The translations under genes and the position numbers were made by a program. Shown piece after piece: positions 60,444 to 64,000 of a stretch of 64,000 nucleotides of DNA. Source of the stretch: Acanthococcus lagerstroemiae (Eukaryota > Arthropoda > Insecta > Hemiptera > Eriococcidae); contig CM063112.1 of NCBI GenBank assembly GCA_031841125.1, positions 59,945,722-60,009,721 of the forward strand, written 5' to 3'. Every line of letters starts with the position of its first letter. Position 1 is the stretch's first letter. The notes beneath the pieces were generated by a model. The model was not told where the DNA came from. It saw only the letters and a program-made list of their open reading frames with translations, and ran no database searches.

Positions 60444-63325
60444 ACCGAAATTATATCCAAAAGGAATCTCAAAGTACAGTCGATGAAATTCGCTCGCAGG
60501 GTGAATCAGAAAAATGTGAGAAGATATTGCAAGGCAATACGATGCGTGTAGAAATATTCGCTTCGTTTCGAATCACTCTGTCTTCCGAAGTACAGGTAAT
60601 CCTAAGATATGCACTGCTGTACCTAGGTAGATATGCAGTTCAACTGAAGCTCCATGATAATCATTGTTTAAAAGAATTCTAGTTACTAAGATTATAAATC
60701 ATAGAGCCGTGATACCTTATCATTTGAATCCACTATGAATGGCTACAAGCCCGAAAAAAACGCTTTCGTACGTCACTAAAGAAAATCCTGCTTCTTCAAT
60801 CATACTTTTGAATACCTCCTGAAAGTAGGTTCCATCAGTGAAAATTAATATGCAAACTGCACTTCTTATTGCAGTGAGAAAATACAGACACATACCGGAG
60901 TTGGCAACTTTTCTCGGTTTTCAACTAGGAAGTCCTGGTACACATTTCCATGGCCAAGAAAAATCAGCCCCATCACAAAATATGCGATACGTATGTACCA
61001 ATTGAGTATTCTGAGGAAAAGACAATTTACAAGAAATTTAAAATGGACGAGGGAATACTACATATATGTCTGTGTTACAATAGTAACTTCAAAGTAGCAC
61101 GATTGGTTTCAAAATTAGAATGAGTAACCCGAATCGATGACCTGGATAGGTGCTCTAAATCGTTGAAAAAGCGGATTGTTTTCAATAAATTAAAACAGCA
61201 AATATACATGAACTATGCACGGTTCCTCAAAGCACATGACCGCCTTCAACCGCTTAAGCAGGCAACTTGTCCTGACTACATGTAGCTATAGTTATTGGTC
61301 GAACATTTGAAGGGAGCAAAAATATGGACATGGAAAAAATTATGTACGTCATTAATGGAAAATATTTGTCTATCCATATTGCCAATAGATAGACTAGTGA
61401 AATTTTCTGGTAGTACAAAACCGTTGTCGGACCTATTGACAAAATAAATTACTGCAGTCGGATCAACCAAATGTCCATAAAATTGACTTAGTTTAACAGC
61501 TATGAATTAGGATTTTCATATTTCTTCAATTTTTCATTAAAATTGTCCTCCGATAAACTTTTTTCTTCAGTTTTCTGATGTTAGTTTTTCAACCATTTTG
61601 CTGCAAACTTTTGTACACACATAGCAGAACACATGAATAATACTGAACACGCATGAGACCCACTGAGGGAAGGCGGCTGTATAAAATTAGATACGTCGAG
61701 CCACGAAGACGGAGAAAATTCTCGTCAGCGATGAAAGAAAATTTTATTAAAAATGGCGATTTCGTGTTCGGAATATGTTATTCGAAAAATCTGGAGTAGT
61801 CGACCTCAATTGGCACTCTGATAGGTACTGGATACTTTACTTAGTCCAGTCGAATTTAGTCAGAATTTTTAGAATAAAGGAAGACCATACATAACCCTTC
61901 GGGCCAATGTCGATACACGTATGCGTGTATCGTGACTTTCAGAATGGCACTGCTAAATGTAAGATTTGACGTCACTAGGATGCATTCATTTTAAAATACA
62001 ATCCAATCAGGTAGGGTCTTGTAATGGACATAAGTGCATGATCAAAATGTGGATCATCAATTTTCACGTAATTCAACGCGCAGTTGATTGATAACTGATT
62101 CTTTTGTATTGAAAATGATGACTTGAAGGCCGCAGTGTGTACCAATTTCGGTCTTAATTTTGCACAAATTTTCTTCTAATGGCAACTCCATTTCCTATCT
62201 CATGAAATATAATGTATATAAAATCGATATTTAGTCCAATCCCGTTTTAACGTTGGTACTTGTTCTGGCTTACATTTGTATGCTAGTCATGTTCGAAGTA
62301 TCATGCCTTTTCCTGGTCTAATAAATTTTCAATCAGTTTGAAGGGTGAAAAATCAGAAAATTTTGCTACTCAAATTTGTCATCTCTAGCACCAAAAATTT
62401 AATTAATAAATCAACTGTGCGTCGAATAACACAAAGACTGACACGGTTTCATACTAATCAGCAAACATACTAAAATATCTCACTTTTCTATTAATTGATA
62501 TTTGGGGCGACTGAATTCTATACAAACGAATCTGCCGCCAGGTTTCAGCACTCGATAAACTTCAGCTAACGCCTGCAGGTAGAGTTCAAATTAGAAACTT
62601 ATTAAACCCACAGAAACAGATAATTACTAAAGCAAAAGAGACTCATGAACATAAGCGCAAACGGTTTACTCAAAATTGGGGAACCCACGGGGTAGGTACT
62701 GACAATTATCGAGAAGTATCAAAATAATGCTTTAAATTCATTTGTTAGAAAAATTTACCATTTTTTGGGAAAGGAGGATTTAGTGGATGATGTGGCTACA
62801 CCCTTCCCCCAAATACCTCCTTATTTGGATCTACGCTCATGAATATGAGATGTATGTCGATATTCCTGCACCAAACTTTCACATAAGAATTGAAATAAAT
62901 AGCCTATGTTGTAGTTATCCACATGAGTTTTCTTCATCACTACGTAATAATTGTAATGGATCGCCAATACTGCGGTTATCAGTAGGGTCAAAATGAGGAG
63001 TACATCGGTGAGAGGGAAAAAGAGAATATTCCTCCATGCCCTTGCCCTGAGGGTACCACATTATCGACTCAATCCAAATCTCCTCAATGGTGATTGAAAT
63101 TTCCAGACTTGTTAGAACATGTCGCACTTTTTCCTATCATGTTTCCCAGTAATCACATTTGTCCACAGCAGAACACGACAAGTTCTAAACTGTTTGAAAA
63201 TTCCACATCTGATAATTTTTTCAGCTTCCAATAACGCGATATAGATTTTGGCAGCAGGGAAGACCTCCAAGTAATTCCCATTCTCCTAATACTTTAAATC
63301 TCTCTTTTCGAGCATTTTTACAACT
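60444..63325. repeat. Segmental tandem duplication, unit 2 (2.88 kb)
   Basis: Second unit of the duplication beginning at 57553. Homology ends at the TTTTTACAACTTT motif near 63313-63325. Confidence 0.93.
60720..62572 (-). pseudogene. COQ5-like methyltransferase 3' exons, block C copy 2
   Basis: Exons 62484-62572, 60896-61010 and 60720-60818 match copy 1 in length, phase and nearly every base, with the same open frame and the same missing 5' exons. If any 5' exons exist they would have to lie right of 62573; none were recognised up to 64000. Confidence 0.68.
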
Positions 63326-63695
63326 TTTTAACTGGTGAAGATCGTATTCTGAAATAATAAGTATAGAAGATGAGTCCATTATCATATATCTCCCTGGTAT
63401 CAGCATTACTTCATCAATACCTTTGACCTTGTTATATTTCATGTTCTAATTTTAGATATACACAAAAATATATTAGGTTCAACCACAAACAAGAGGATCT
63501 GGAGTAACTTAATAAGGGGAATAGGGAGGTGGTTGGTAACATGGTACCCTTGAGGCAGGGACATCGATAGATACTCTTTTTCTTTCTCGCCGCCGTCTAT
63601 TACACCACTGTTCCCATAGCCAGCTACATAATGTGGCAGTTTCTATAAAAAGGGGTAACTTTGTCGATCCGACAAATGTTGAGTTACAGACAGTA
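63326..63695. other. Unassigned sequence right of the duplication
   Basis: No coding, inverted or tandem signal that I can support. Confidence 0.4.
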
Positions 63696-64000
63696 TTGGG
63701 ATTTAAATTTAGAGTTTCAAGTGTTGACAGCCCTGCGATATGTGTGAGTGATCACGTATGATTTACCGTAAGCGTGTAGCAAACTTCAACTGTCATTAAG
63801 TCGATTAGAAATTCACTTTCAAAGAAAATTTGTCCTAAATTCGACTGCATCATCACCCAAAAATTAAATTATATTCAGTTCTACTGGCAGAATGATTTCT
63901 ACTTGGTTTTTTTCCCGACTAGTGTTTCTATTAGAAAGTACTCATGATCACTCACTCATTTTCACCCGCTAACACCCGCGCAGGTAATTTTGCAGCGCAC
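63696..64000. mobile_element. TA-flanked MITE, second copy, cut by window end
   Basis: Starts TTGGGATTTAAATTTAGAG after TA (63694-63695) and stays collinear with 3477-3800 to the last base, with small indels (for example a shortened CCGACTAG stretch near 63915). The right terminus lies outside. Confidence 0.85.

Overview
The window is a stretch of an AT-rich animal nuclear genome, almost certainly an insect. The evidence is spliced genes with GT/AG introns, insect-type Jockey/R1 and RTE retrotransposons, mariner, hAT and pogo-like DNA transposons, several non-coding TIR elements (MITEs), and a nuclear copy of mitochondrial cox1 read with TGA as Trp. I cannot name the species. No bacterial, tRNA, rRNA or CRISPR signal was seen.

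The host genes all lie on the minus strand and form a repeated block. Three paralogous fatty-acid elongase (ELOVL) genes follow one another: A (about 1-5458, 3' exons beyond the left edge), B (7971-18488, all eight coding exons reconstructed, 293 aa) and C (45534-55395, with a damaged second exon). Exon lengths and phases match exactly between copies wherever both can be seen, except the last exon. Upstream of B and C lie 3' fragments of a COQ5-type (ubiquinone methyltransferase) gene: a broken two-exon piece at 26455-29811 and two near-identical three-exon pieces at 57830-59689 and 60720-62572, inside a recent 2.9 kb tandem duplication. A decayed CYP4-like cytochrome P450 (35888-39075) lies between the COQ5 remnant of the B block and elongase C. 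The ancestral unit was therefore probably [COQ5 3' end + ELOVL], possibly with a P450.

The paralogous blocks act as an internal comparison: a sequence present in one block and absent from another can be called an insertion with precise ends. This identifies a TA-flanked MITE (3477-3818), a mariner derivative (13941-14640), a 3.07 kb palindromic foldback element (14643-17710), a composite hAT element with two inverted 918 bp MITEs (19568-22940), an R1/Jockey-type LINE (about 23690-26396), a 3.06 kb element with CCACGGCAT repeats and an embedded cox1 fragment (26694-29753), and several roughly 0.94 kb pogo-like elements with similar TIRs.

Between 30.8 and 38.6 kb is a satellite-like region. 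It has about 12 tandem units in two length classes (about 272 and 336 bp), then two or more units of about 630 bp, then a large inverted repeat. All share GGGGCGAAC/GTTCGCCCC arms and the spacer motif beginning TCAATTGGTG. The stretches 39.1-45.5 kb and 53.8-55.0 kb hold dispersed repeats, microsatellites and sequence I cannot assign.
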